From RGIG990 sp045589455 (GTDB lineage: Bacteria; Verrucomicrobiota; Kiritimatiellia; RFP12; UBA3636), in assembly GCA_045589455.1 (NCBI GenBank), contig JAZNPC010000035.1, positions 4,711-68,710 of the forward strand: a DNA stretch of 64,000 nucleotides. Reading direction: 5' to 3'. The notes under the pieces were generated by a model. It did no database searches and was not told the DNA's origin. It saw nothing but the letters and a program-made list of their open reading frames with translations. Below are positions 35,386-44,561 of this stretch, piece after piece. Positions within the stretch are counted from its first letter, which is position 1. Every line of letters begins with the position of its first letter. A program made the position numbers and the translations under genes.

Positions 35386-36843
35386 CTATTTTTTTGACTT
35401 AAAGTCAAGTAAATGCCCTAAAACTCTAAGGCCTGCACGCCAAAGAAATGCAAAATCACGCCAATTTCTTATAGAAATTATCTGTCTCCAAATAAATCTT
35501 GGAGAAATAAAAGAGGTATAAAGCCCACGAATAAGTGAAAATAGTTCTTCATCTGGAATTTCGCTCTTCATAATTGGCTCGCGCATATCATAGCGCTCCC
35601 AATCTCGAGTTCTAAGCCAACCATTTTCTTCGCACTCTTTAAATAATGGCGTACCAGGATACGGCATAACTATTGTACCTTGAAGAGTGTCAATACTTCC
35701 CTTATCAAACATACGCTTTGTCATTGCAATTGTTTGCTTCGCTTCCTCAAGAGTCTCCCAAGGATAACCAACCATACAAGTAACATGTGGGCGAAGGCCT
35801 GCCTTATGCGCCATAGCCATAGATTCTTCTATCGCCTTAGCTGTTGGACACTTACGAATACGATCTAGTGTTGCTTCTGAAGCAGATTCTAATCCAAAAA
35901 GAACAAACTTAAAGCCCGCTTTTGCCATAAGCTTATATAGTTCAAAATCAACTGCACCTGGAATCATATTACATCCAAGAACAACCTTTTTGTTATAGCC
36001 ACGAGCAATCATTCCCTCACAAAACTCACGCAACCAAGCTCCCGCAGGAAAACAACCAGTATCGTCAAATATCTCCTTAACACGATACTTTTCAATAATA
36101 TCCCCTATCTCATCAAGCAGACTTTGAGGAGTACGTGTGCGCCATTCAGGATAAATTGTAGTCCACGAGCAAAACTTACACTTACCCCACCAGCAATCAC
36201 GACCTACCATGGTATATGTACCAGGTGTATAACGGAAATTACCATTTTCCTTGCTATAAAGCTTCCACTTCGTTAGCTCTCTATCAATTGGAGGAAGTGT
36301 ATTCAAATCATTTTTTGCATTGCAAAAAGACTTATCTCCACAAATCTCACCATTAGCACCATGCCACAAAAAGCCAGCAGGTGGCTTTATTCCTGCCTCT
36401 AAAGAATCAACTAATGCCTTTAATGAAAAATCATAATCTCCTCCCAAAAGCACATAATCAACCTTGCAATTATTAAGTGTTTCCTCTGGCATTGCAGTAA
36501 CATGATCACCACAAAGCACAATACGAGTTGAAGGAGCAAGCTCTTTTAGTTTGTCAATTGCTGCCCAAGTTTGCTTGATTACTGGCGTTTTGGTTTCTAA
36601 AAGGAATAAATCTGCACCTATCTCTGTATAGCGAGATTGGAATTCTTCTTCAGAAAGCCCCTCTGCAATTCCATCAAGCCAATAGACATCATGCCCCAAA
36701 CTCTTGAGCAAGGTTGCTGCAGATGCAGGCACCATAGGATAGACATATGTTGGCTTTGAGAACCATTGAAATTGGCGATTTTGTGATAACAAAGGGACGC
36801 CCTTTTCTGAAATCAATGGGACATATCCAATTAGTAGCTTCAT
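35386..36843 (-). CDS. B12-binding-domain radical SAM enzyme
   Basis: 485 residues. The N-terminal ~150 residues resemble a cobalamin-binding Rossmann domain (KLLIGYVPLISEKGVP, VYPMVPASAATLLKSLGHDV, IVLCGDHVTAMPEE). The iron-sulfur motif is C217-x4-C222-x2-C225 (RDCWWGKCKFC), the x4 spacing common among this cobalamin-linked class. A C-terminal region follows (GTIVMPYPGTPLFKE). Substrate unknown; such enzymes methylate or rearrange lipids and glycans. Its ATG overlaps the stop of the double glycosyltransferase gene (TAATG), implying coupled translation and a shared pathway. Confidence 0.88.
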   Translation of the reverse strand: MKLLIGYVPLISEKGVPLLSQNRQFQWFSKPTYVYPMVPASAATLLKSLGHDVYWLDGIAEGLSEEEFQSRYTEIGADLFLLETKTPVIKQTWAAIDKLKELAPSTRIVLCGDHVTAMPEETLNNCKVDYVLLGGDYDFSLKALVDSLEAGIKPPAGFLWHGANGEICGDKSFCNAKNDLNTLPPIDRELTKWKLYSKENGNFRYTPGTYTMVGRDCWWGKCKFCSWTTIYPEWRTRTPQSLLDEIGDIIEKYRVKEIFDDTGCFPAGAWLREFCEGMIARGYNKKVVLGCNMIPGAVDFELYKLMAKAGFKFVLFGLESASEATLDRIRKCPTAKAIEESMAMAHKAGLRPHVTCMVGYPWETLEEAKQTIAMTKRMFDKGSIDTLQGTIVMPYPGTPLFKECEENGWLRTRDWERYDMREPIMKSEIPDEELFSLIRGLYTSFISPRFIWRQIISIRNWRDFAFLWRAGLRVLGHLLDFKSKK

Positions 36844-38672
36844 TAGTTTTGTATCCTATCGTTATTAGAAGATTTTGATTTTGTGGCAGAGTCTCCAAAA
36901 TGATCAAAGGATTTTACTTTCGTTTCCATCCCTGGAGCAAACCATCCATAGGCAAAATTTATGCCATAAGCAAAATGGGTGGCAATAACACCTAACCACG
37001 TAACAATCCACATAAAGAAATTGAATGAGAAAGAGCTAATAAATGTAAGTAGCAAATATACTCCGCAGCAAATTGCATATGCCCATGTCAACCATGAAAT
37101 ACCCGCTAGCCCAACGGCAATGCCCCCCATTAGAACACCGAATACAAATGCTGTTGGCACCATATAGCACAAACGAAAAGAAGTGCTAAAGCCTCTACGC
37201 GCAAAATGTCCTCTATGACGAGCATAGCGTGAGACCTGGCGTAAATGCGGCAAGAATAATGCACGCCTATGATGAATAACTTGAACCCACGGATCGTATA
37301 CTATGCGCTTACCGGTATTCTCTGTAAGTGCCATACATAGCTGTGTATCTTCACCCGGCCAATACTTAATATCATAGCCACCAATTGCCTCAACGGCTGA
37401 CTTTCTAACAAACAAATTACAGCTTGGTAAATCATCATCATTGCATACGCGTGTGGGAATATAACGCCTACGGTATCCACCTGACACAAAAACATTAGCA
37501 TATACTCTGCCACCTGCTGCAGATAAGAAGCTATCTGTTGCTGGAGTTAATGCAGGACCACCAACACCTACAACTGTAGAATCTGAAAAATATGGAACTG
37601 CATGCTCAAGCCAACCATCAAGCGGTGCTGCATCATCATCAACAAATGCCAAAAGCTCGTATTGGGCTTCTTTAATACCTATGTTACGCTTCTCTGCAGG
37701 GCGAATTTTTCCTGTAGAAATAATTCTTACAAAATCTGGATAATGACTTGGCTTATCAAATGCTTCATCAGGAAGAATAATTACTTCCAGCGCACCACCC
37801 CATTCTTGTGAAACAATTTTCTCAATGCACTCATCTAAGCAGGATGCATGATTGGGACATGCAATAATTATTGAAACACCAGGTAGAGGATTTGGCATTG
37901 AGCAGACCTTAACAGAATCATAATAATGCAAAAGCCTTTGCCTATAAAATACACCAAGTGTGTCTATCATAACATTCTTAACATTTGATGCTGTGAGACA
38001 CCCCATTTTCTCGCCAAAATCAAATTCAACTGGTGCCTCTGCTATCTTATAGCCCTTGTTATGAAGAATAGTTAACACCTCAAAATCAAATGCAAAGCGC
38101 TTTGCAAGCATTCGCTCAAATGCATATTGAAGTGCCTCTCGTTTAAATAGCTTTGCACCTGTCTGTGTATCATGAACAGGAAGCTTAACTAAAAGGCGAA
38201 CTAAACTATAATAAATAAAGCTTGCAACACGCCTACGAAATGGATATTTAATATTTGATTTCTTATGAAGCTTTGAGCCAATAACAACATCTGCGTCAGC
38301 TTCCTTCATAACATCAAAAAAACCCCATACATGCGATGGCTTTAAGTCTAGGTCTCCATCAAGAAGCATAATATACGAACCCTTTGATGCTCGTAACCCT
38401 TCTGTTAATGCAGCTCCTTTACCCTTATTCTTTTTGAGAACAACCGGAACAACAACACCATTAGGAAGAGTCTCTTTTGCTCTCTGTATTTCGGCAGCTG
38501 TATTATCTACGCTTCCATCATCAACTGGTATCAACTCAAAAGAAATATCCTCTAGCTCCTTGGCAACAGCAAGTATATTGTCATATATGCATTCGCCTAG
38601 ATTATAGGCCGGCAATATAACACTCAAGCAGCCATTTTTGCCGAGAAATTCCTTTGTAGTTGATGATATCAT
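36843..38672 (-). CDS. Tandem two-domain family 2 glycosyltransferase with membrane segments
   Basis: 609 residues. Domain 1 (about 15-255) is GT2 of the dolichol-phosphate mannosyltransferase type: LSVILPAYN, VDDGSVDNTA, LLDGDLDL, DTQTGAKLFKREAL. Domain 2 (about 265-490) is a second GT2 domain (GVSIIIACPNHA, AFVDDDAAPLDGW, GGPALTPATD). Two to four membrane spans close the protein (about 500-580). It probably makes polyprenyl-phosphate-linked or surface glycans. One-base stop/start overlap with the radical SAM gene. No clear ribosome site. Confidence 0.88.
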   Translation of the reverse strand: MISSTTKEFLGKNGCLSVILPAYNLGECIYDNILAVAKELEDISFELIPVDDGSVDNTAAEIQRAKETLPNGVVVPVVLKKNKGKGAALTEGLRASKGSYIMLLDGDLDLKPSHVWGFFDVMKEADADVVIGSKLHKKSNIKYPFRRRVASFIYYSLVRLLVKLPVHDTQTGAKLFKREALQYAFERMLAKRFAFDFEVLTILHNKGYKIAEAPVEFDFGEKMGCLTASNVKNVMIDTLGVFYRQRLLHYYDSVKVCSMPNPLPGVSIIIACPNHASCLDECIEKIVSQEWGGALEVIILPDEAFDKPSHYPDFVRIISTGKIRPAEKRNIGIKEAQYELLAFVDDDAAPLDGWLEHAVPYFSDSTVVGVGGPALTPATDSFLSAAGGRVYANVFVSGGYRRRYIPTRVCNDDDLPSCNLFVRKSAVEAIGGYDIKYWPGEDTQLCMALTENTGKRIVYDPWVQVIHHRRALFLPHLRQVSRYARHRGHFARRGFSTSFRLCYMVPTAFVFGVLMGGIAVGLAGISWLTWAYAICCGVYLLLTFISSFSFNFFMWIVTWLGVIATHFAYGINFAYGWFAPGMETKVKSFDHFGDSATKSKSSNNDRIQN

Positions 38673-38692
38673 TTAATAAATTGATTGTAGGT

Positions 38693-39889
38693 TTAGATTA
38701 GTCTTTCCATCTTTGGTAAATCGCCTACCAATGGTGCTGCATAATCAATAAATGCCTGAGTAACATTATTACCGGCACGATTAATAAAGCTTCGTGGCAT
38801 TGTCTTTGTTTTTCCTGCCACATTCTTAAGAGGCACACACTCATACTTTGCTTTATACTTTTTGCCAGCTAGGCGCTTAATTGCAATAGACCCACAATCA
38901 AACTTTCCGCCAACAGCAATCTTTACTGCTGTCTCACCTACAGCAAAGGCATCTGCTCTATCTGGATAAGAAGGGGCACCTGGGAATGAGCGCTGAATAT
39001 AACCAAAGGTATCAGCGCGCACGCGCTTAATACCAAGCTTTGCCTTGATTTCACGTGCAAGCATATCTCCTAATGCACCAGTACCACTAAGCTGAACATT
39101 TCCGTGAGAATCCTTTTCTGTACCACCTAGCAAGGTTGCTATTGGCTTACCAGACTTATCTGCAATACCCTCAGACACTGCCACAACACAGCGATTATAT
39201 TTCTTCATCACTGCCTTAACATCCTTAAGAAACTTATCCATTGAGAATGGAATCTCCGGCAAATAAACAAGATGTGGACCATCATCATCGTGCTGACGAG
39301 CCAATGCTGATGCAGCTGTTAAGAAGCCAGCATGTCGGCCCATAACAATATTTATCTTTACGCCACCCAAAGCAACATTATCAAGGTTATCTCCCATAAA
39401 TGCCATTGCTACATAGCGTGCAGCACTACCATAGCCAGGTGTATGATCATTTTCTCTTAAATCATTATCTATTGTCTTTGGGATATGGAAACACTTTAAA
39501 GGAAAAGCATGCTTTTTAGCCATTTCACTAACGATGTGTGCTGTCTCAGCTGAATCATTTCCACCGATGTAGAAGAAATATCCAATGTCGTATTTTTTAA
39601 GGACCTCAAAGATTTTTTTACAATCATCTTCAGTTGGCTTTTTACGAACACTACCTAGTGCAGAGGATGGAGTTTGAGCTACGCCGATTAGCTTTGCTTC
39701 ATCATAAGCTCGCATATCAAGAAAATTCTCATTGAGGATACCATCTATTCCGTGAACAGCACCATAAATCTTACCTATCTTCTTTTGATTTATTGCTGTA
39801 ACCACCGCACCAACAAGGCTTTGATTAATTACCATTGAAGGGCCACCGCTTTGTGCGATAACCATATTAATTGCAGATGTTTTTTTCAT
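38693..39889 (-). CDS. pfp: PPi-type 6-phosphofructokinase
   Basis: 398 residues. AQSGGPSMVINQSL opens the fold; GGNDS (109-113) takes the place of GGDGT, an arrangement that goes with pyrophosphate instead of ATP; PKTIDND (137-143) is the fructose 6-phosphate site; MGRHAGFLTAASALA follows near 184. It should phosphorylate fructose 6-phosphate reversibly with PPi, saving ATP in an anaerobe. PPi use fits with the family II pyrophosphatase at 26082. AGGGAT lies before the ATG. Confidence 0.9.
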   Translation of the reverse strand: MKKTSAINMVIAQSGGPSMVINQSLVGAVVTAINQKKIGKIYGAVHGIDGILNENFLDMRAYDEAKLIGVAQTPSSALGSVRKKPTEDDCKKIFEVLKKYDIGYFFYIGGNDSAETAHIVSEMAKKHAFPLKCFHIPKTIDNDLRENDHTPGYGSAARYVAMAFMGDNLDNVALGGVKINIVMGRHAGFLTAASALARQHDDDGPHLVYLPEIPFSMDKFLKDVKAVMKKYNRCVVAVSEGIADKSGKPIATLLGGTEKDSHGNVQLSGTGALGDMLAREIKAKLGIKRVRADTFGYIQRSFPGAPSYPDRADAFAVGETAVKIAVGGKFDCGSIAIKRLAGKKYKAKYECVPLKNVAGKTKTMPRSFINRAGNNVTQAFIDYAAPLVGDLPKMERLI

Positions 39890-40003
39890 GTTAGCATCCC
39901 TATATTTAAAGATAAATCATTTAACATTTTAGTATACAAATTAAACTTAAATAAATAATCTCAAAAAACCACTTGAATGTCAAATATTAATGAGAAAAGA
40001 AAA

Positions 40004-40032
40004 TTGCATAATTAATTTAAGATTGCTATACT
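40004..40032 (+). promoter_or_regulatory. Promoter ahead of the interrupted small ORF
   Basis: TTGCAT (40004-40009), 17-base spacer, TATACT (40027-40032), leading to the ATG at 40109 with a leader near 70 bases. Confidence 0.6.
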
Positions 40033-40108
40033 CATTTAGCTTGCAATTTGCATAAATTCTCGGGTTGCCATCTTTAAAAAAACTAACCTAAAAAACGGGA
40101 GAGAAAAT

Positions 40109-40243
40109 ATGCGTTGTGACTACAAGCCGAAGTTTTAACAGGATTTAAGTGTAATTTTTGCTTTAATTTGTTTGATTTTGCAGCTAGGCGCTGTGTATGT
40201 GCGTGATTCTGATTCAGCAAGATATCTTTTTGGATATGTGTAA
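40109..40243 (+). pseudogene. Small membrane protein ORF interrupted by one in-frame TAA
   Basis: After GGGAGAGAAAAT the ATG opens MRCDYKPKF, meets TAA at 40136-40138 and continues in the same frame as QDLSVIFALICLILQLGAVY, then VRDSDSARYLFGYV and TAA at 40241. The second part is a plausible transmembrane peptide. The upstream promoter and ribosome site look intact, so either the gene was recently inactivated, or the downstream piece is made another way. Confidence 0.5.
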
Positions 40244-40372
40244 ACAGACAAATTCATTTAACACTTTTATAATCAACGACACAAATCAAGTTTTAAATTC
40301 AACTGCTGTTTCTATAGTGCTGAAAAACCAAACTTGTATTACGATTTAGACTGCGCAAACAAGTTTTAAAAA

Positions 40373-40401
40373 CAAAAACCCGCCAAAATACTGACGGGTT
40401 T
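40373..40401 (-). terminator. Terminator of the small Cys-rich lipoprotein gene
   Basis: AAACCCG (40376-40382) pairs with CGGGTTT (40395-40401); on the minus strand it is followed by TTTTTGT. It begins 56 bases after the gene. Confidence 0.75.
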
Positions 40402-40456
40402 AAACACTTATGATTTTTTCAAAAATGTTATTGTTACCTAAATATTACTCTACAAA

Positions 40457-40645
40457 TTAACGGCGAGATGCCTCCTCAGCCTTATCTCGGCAATCTGAGC
40501 ACATTGGTATTTTCTCACCAAATACTTCAACTTTCTTGCAATATGCTTCTTTATCACATGTAGCACATTTTGTCTTCTCACCACATCCTGTAGCAAACAC
40601 CATTGCGACAGCTGCTAAAGCAAACATAATAACGAATTTTTTCAT
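40457..40645 (-). CDS. Small cysteine-rich lipoprotein
   Basis: 62 residues from ATG 40645 (MKKFVIMFALAAVAMVFATG), with AAGGAG seven bases upstream; a longer start at 40687 has none. The signal ends ATGC with Gly at +2, a lipobox. The 40-residue mature peptide holds two CxxC pairs (CATC and CSDC) plus one Cys, spaced like a zinc ribbon. It is probably anchored in a membrane, maybe binding metal or forming disulfides. No family recognised. Confidence 0.7.
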   Translation of the reverse strand: MKKFVIMFALAAVAMVFATGCGEKTKCATCDKEAYCKKVEVFGEKIPMCSDCRDKAEEASRR

Positions 40646-40751
40646 AATTTTTCTCCTTTGATTAAATATTTCACTACATATCTCCATGTAGCAACTCTAC
40701 AGTAACAAATACTTTCAGCGTAGTCAATACTTTTCTAAATACCTCATTTTT

Positions 40752-40788
40752 GTTATTTGCAAATAACAGTATAATGTTATAACATTAT
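40752..40788. promoter_or_regulatory. Adjacent perfect palindromes over the rpe promoter
   Basis: GTTATTTGCAAATAAC (40752-40767, 16 bases) and ATAATGTTATAACATTAT (40771-40788, 18 bases) are both perfect. A TATAAT (40770-40775) overlaps the second. This arrangement suggests repressor binding between the divergent lipoprotein and rpe genes. Confidence 0.5.
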
Positions 40789-40842
40789 CTCGTCTATTTG
40801 TTGCTTGTTTTTATGCATAATTTATGCGATAATATATTTCAT

Positions 40843-41508
40843 ATGCAAAACCTAATATTACCATCACTTCTAGCTGCTGATTTTGGACAGCTAAACAACG
40901 AGATTTTACGAGCAGAAAAAGCTGGTGCAGATGCTATCCACTTGGATATTATGGATGGCGTTTTTGTACCAAACATCAGCTTTGGTCCTGCTATCGTTAA
41001 GCTTTGCCAAAAACTAACTAAACTACCATTGAATGTGCACCTAATGCTAGCTCGCCCAGATTTCTTTGTGGAGCCATTTGCTAAGGCGGGTGCAACAACA
41101 ATCCAAATTCATGCAGAAGCATCATGTAATATTAAAGAAACCCTACAACACATCCGTAGCTTAGGCGTATCCCCTGCATTAGTACTTAACCCTCTAACAC
41201 CTCACACAGCAGTTATCCCTTATCTCGAGCTTGTTGATGAGGTTATGTACATGACCGTTTTCCCAGGCTATGGCGGCCAAAAATTTAAGCCAGAGCCTCT
41301 TCCTGAAATTAAAGCCCTTAGAGAGTATGCAAACGCCAACGGCTTTGAAAAGCTCAACATCATGGTAGATGGTGGCGTTGACAGAAATACAATTGCTCAA
41401 TGTGCAAAGGATGGTGCAAATGCCTTTGTTGCAGGAACCGCACTTTTCACTCAGGAAGATATGGCAGCCGAAATAGCACTCTTTAGACAGCTAATAGATC
41501 AACAATAG
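40843..41508 (+). CDS. rpe: Ribulose-phosphate 3-epimerase
   Basis: 221 residues from ATG 40843 (MQNLILPSLLAADF), the standard start and length; an upstream ATG at 40816 would add an unusual extension. Motifs: HLDIMDGVFVPNISFGP at 33-49, VHLMLARPD, MTVFPGYGGQKF, MVDGGVD. A TIM-barrel enzyme of the pentose phosphate pathway. No Shine-Dalgarno precedes the start. The lepA gene follows by 37 bases and may be co-transcribed. Confidence 0.95.
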   Translation: MQNLILPSLLAADFGQLNNEILRAEKAGADAIHLDIMDGVFVPNISFGPAIVKLCQKLTKLPLNVHLMLARPDFFVEPFAKAGATTIQIHAEASCNIKETLQHIRSLGVSPALVLNPLTPHTAVIPYLELVDEVMYMTVFPGYGGQKFKPEPLPEIKALREYANANGFEKLNIMVDGGVDRNTIAQCAKDGANAFVAGTALFTQEDMAAEIALFRQLIDQQ

Positions 41509-41545
41509 TAATCACAACGAAAAGCCTTCAAAGCACAACAGAATT

Positions 41546-43351
41546 ATGTTATCTAAAATCAGAAACTTTTGCATTATTGCACATATCGATCATGGTAAAT
41601 CTACACTTGCTGACCGCATCATGCAGCTTACAGAGTCAGTAGATGAGCGCGTTTTTCATGACCAGCTTCTCGACTCTATGGATCTTGAGCGCGAGCGTGG
41701 TATTACCATTAAATCCCATCCTGTATCCATGAACTATAAGGCAAAGGATGGTCAAACCTATTTGCTAAATCTTATCGACACACCGGGCCACGTGGACTTT
41801 ACCTACGAGGTATCACGTTCTATGGCAGCCTGCGAGGCAGCAATCTTGTTGGTTGATGCCGCTCAAGGTGTGCAAGCTCAGACTGTGGCAAATACATACC
41901 TTGCTGTAGACAACAATCTTGAAATCATCCCTGTATTAAACAAGGTAGATCTACCAAGCGCTGATGTTGACGGAAGTAAGCGCCAAGTGGAAGAGGCACT
42001 TGCGATTCCAATGGACAACTGCGGACTAGTTTCCTCAAAGACAGGCGTTGGCGTACCTGAGCTTATGGAGCAAATCATTGCTCTATGCCCTCCTCCAAAA
42101 TCAGAGCACATTGATGGACCACTTCGTGCAATTATCTTTGATAGCGTCTATGATGTATATCGTGGCGTAATCACATACATCCGAATTGTTGATGGCTCAA
42201 TCAAGGATGGCGATTATATTCAATTTATGGGTTCTGGCCTAACAACACAGGTTAAGGAGGTGGGTATCTTCTCTCCTCAAATGAAGCCTTGTGGGGAGCT
42301 TACAGCTGGTAAGGTGGGCTATATTGTAGGCACAATCAAAGACCCTAAAGAAGTGCAGATTGGTGATACAATCACCTTGCGTTCTCGCCCAGCTGAAGAC
42401 CCTCTTCCTGGCTTTAGAGAGATTCACCCAATGGTGTTCAGTGGTCTATACCCAATTTCAACAGACGAATATGAGAAGATTAAAGCATCACTTGAAAAGC
42501 TTCAGCTAAATGATGCAGCTTTCACATATCACCCTGAATCCTCTGTTGCTCTTGGCTTTGGCTTCCGCTGTGGCTTCCTTGGCCTGCTCCATATGGAAAT
42601 TGTTCAGGAGCGCCTACGCCGTGAATTTGATTGCGACATTATTTCTACAAACCCAGCCGTTGTTTACAAGATTCACTATAGCGATGGCAAGGTAGAGGAA
42701 ATTGACAACCCTACTCGCATGCCAGACCCAACACGCATTGAGTTTATTGAAGAACCAATGATTAAAGCAACTATCATTACGCCATCCGATTATATTGGTG
42801 ATATTATGCGCGTGGTGATGGAGCATCGTGGCATTGTGGAGAAGACAGACAGTCTTGATGGTGTACGCGTAATTCTAACCTGCATCCTTCCTCTAAACGA
42901 AATTCTAATTGACTTTAATGACACGCTAAAGAGCGTTTCTCACGGCTATGCTTCTATGGACTATGACCACTATGGCTACCAGCAGAGCAACATTGTGAAG
43001 ATGGATATTCTTCTCAATGGTGACGTTGTTGATGCCTTCTCTTGCATGGTTCACAAGGATAGAGCTGTTGCACGTGGTAAGCAAATTTGTGCTGCTCTAA
43101 AGGACTCAATTCCTCCTCACATGTTTAAGATTCCTGTTCAAGCTGCAATCGGTAGAACAATTATCGCTCGTGAGGATATTCGTCCATTTAGAAAGGATGT
43201 TACTGCAAAGCTATATGGTGGTGACGTTACTCGTAAGCAAAAGCTTTTGAATAAGCAGAAGGAAGGTAAGAAGCGTATGAAGCAATGTGGCACAGTAAAT
43301 GTTCCTCAGGAGGCATTTGTATCAGTGCTACGTAGCAATACCGACAACTAA
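41546..43351 (+). CDS. lepA: Elongation factor 4
   Basis: 601 residues, the usual LepA length. GTPase motifs: AHIDHGKST (11-19), DTPGHVDF, NKVDLPSA. The C-terminal KLYGGDVTRKQKLLNKQKEG is diagnostic for LepA. It back-translocates stalled ribosomes under stress. Codon use favours CTA and CTT leucine in its later part. Confidence 0.98.
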   Translation: MLSKIRNFCIIAHIDHGKSTLADRIMQLTESVDERVFHDQLLDSMDLERERGITIKSHPVSMNYKAKDGQTYLLNLIDTPGHVDFTYEVSRSMAACEAAILLVDAAQGVQAQTVANTYLAVDNNLEIIPVLNKVDLPSADVDGSKRQVEEALAIPMDNCGLVSSKTGVGVPELMEQIIALCPPPKSEHIDGPLRAIIFDSVYDVYRGVITYIRIVDGSIKDGDYIQFMGSGLTTQVKEVGIFSPQMKPCGELTAGKVGYIVGTIKDPKEVQIGDTITLRSRPAEDPLPGFREIHPMVFSGLYPISTDEYEKIKASLEKLQLNDAAFTYHPESSVALGFGFRCGFLGLLHMEIVQERLRREFDCDIISTNPAVVYKIHYSDGKVEEIDNPTRMPDPTRIEFIEEPMIKATIITPSDYIGDIMRVVMEHRGIVEKTDSLDGVRVILTCILPLNEILIDFNDTLKSVSHGYASMDYDHYGYQQSNIVKMDILLNGDVVDAFSCMVHKDRAVARGKQICAALKDSIPPHMFKIPVQAAIGRTIIAREDIRPFRKDVTAKLYGGDVTRKQKLLNKQKEGKKRMKQCGTVNVPQEAFVSVLRSNTDN

Positions 43352-43407
43352 GCCTAAAAACAATTTAAACAATATTTTAACAACCTCAAACAAGATAGGA
43401 AAATAAT

Positions 43408-44394
43408 ATGAAAAAATTTATTGGAGCAATTGCTTTAACAACCCTAACAACAGCCTTAGCTCTTGGCTCAACTAGCATTGCAAAATGGCAAGGAGATGCA
43501 AAGGGTGCTTTCGCTATGTACTACGACGATGGCGTTGAAAGCGCACAAACCTATGCTATTCCTTGCTTGAAGAAATACAATATTCCTGGAACATTCTATA
43601 TTCCTATTCAGTGGTATGAACATAGACCAGATTATCTAAAAACATGGTTTGAACAGGTTGATAATAAGATTATCTTTATGGGTAACCACACCTATACACA
43701 TAATGGTGTAAAGAGCTATGAGAACGCTGTAGAAGAAATTGGTAAGAATGATAGATTGATTCGAGAAGGTGTTGGCATGGATGAAAATGCACTTATCTCA
43801 TTCGCTCGACCTGGTGCTGTTGCTTGGGAAATAACACCCGAGCAAGAAACAGAAATTCTAACAAACCACTCTGAGATTCTCCGCCCAACAATTAACAAAT
43901 TCGGAATTGAAAATGTTGGCGCTCGCACACATAAGACAGCAGCTGATTTTATTCCTACACTAGACAAAATTGAAGAGCACGGAATTTTTGATTCTGTTAT
44001 CTTCCATGGTATTGGTGGCGACTGGTTTAATTTTGATGCAGCTGAGCACGAAAAGCTATGCCAAGAGCTTGTTCGTCGTAAAATTAATGGTACACTATGG
44101 ACCGATGCAACAATCAACATCCAGAAATATATCGCTGAACGCAATGGTGCAACAGTTAAAGTTATTTCTGAATTTAATGAAAATGGTGTTACAGAGCTAG
44201 AGCTAACTGTTACAACAGATCCAAAAGTTTACGATGTTCCTCTAACTCTTGTTACAACAATTCCTAATGGTGACTGGAAGGGCTGCAAGATTATTCAAGG
44301 AGACACTGTTATATCTGTACCACAATTTGATGGTGTAGTTAAGTATAATGTTGCACCTGTTTCTGGGAAGATAACACTACAGCTACGCAAATAA
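43408..44394 (+). CDS. Secreted polysaccharide deacetylase
   Basis: 328 residues with a signal peptide (1-20). NodB-homology motifs: YYDDG with Asp40/Asp41 and GNHTYTH with His94 and His98 for metal binding; FARPGA near 130 supplies the Arg motif; FHGIG near 205 is a late His motif. It should remove acetyl groups from a cell wall or dietary polymer. A beta-rich module (about 250-328) follows. The next gene, at 44562, is a paralogue without signal peptide. Confidence 0.85.
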   Translation: MKKFIGAIALTTLTTALALGSTSIAKWQGDAKGAFAMYYDDGVESAQTYAIPCLKKYNIPGTFYIPIQWYEHRPDYLKTWFEQVDNKIIFMGNHTYTHNGVKSYENAVEEIGKNDRLIREGVGMDENALISFARPGAVAWEITPEQETEILTNHSEILRPTINKFGIENVGARTHKTAADFIPTLDKIEEHGIFDSVIFHGIGGDWFNFDAAEHEKLCQELVRRKINGTLWTDATINIQKYIAERNGATVKVISEFNENGVTELELTVTTDPKVYDVPLTLVTTIPNGDWKGCKIIQGDTVISVPQFDGVVKYNVAPVSGKITLQLRK

Positions 44395-44423
44395 TTTATT
44401 TGTAATAGCAAAATAAATTACTG

Positions 44424-44462
44424 ATGGCGGTAGTGTATGCCAAGGGGCAAGCCTACTGCCAT
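44424..44462 (+). terminator. Hairpin between the two deacetylase genes
   Basis: ATGGCGGTAG (44424-44433) pairs with CTACTGCCAT (44453-44462) with one G-U; no clear T-run follows. Possibly attenuating. Confidence 0.35.
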
Positions 44463-44561
44463 TATAATATAAAGAATGTAGCAATCAACAATTTGTTCCG
44501 TGCTAAAGCATAATCGCAGCAGATAACTATTAAAGATAGAAATAAAATCTAGGAGTAAACC

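Larger units (their letters stand above)
39890..40456. other. 567-base gap holding a promoter, an interrupted small ORF and a terminator
   Basis: Apart from the promoter (40004-40032), the interrupted ORF (40109-40243) and the terminator (40373-40401), I see nothing else. The stretch is A/T-rich. Confidence 0.7.

Noticed and set aside
40136..40138. TAA as a recoded sense codon
   Set aside because: TAA is used as a normal stop throughout the window and no tRNA or recoding structure supports it; treated as a nonsense mutation.
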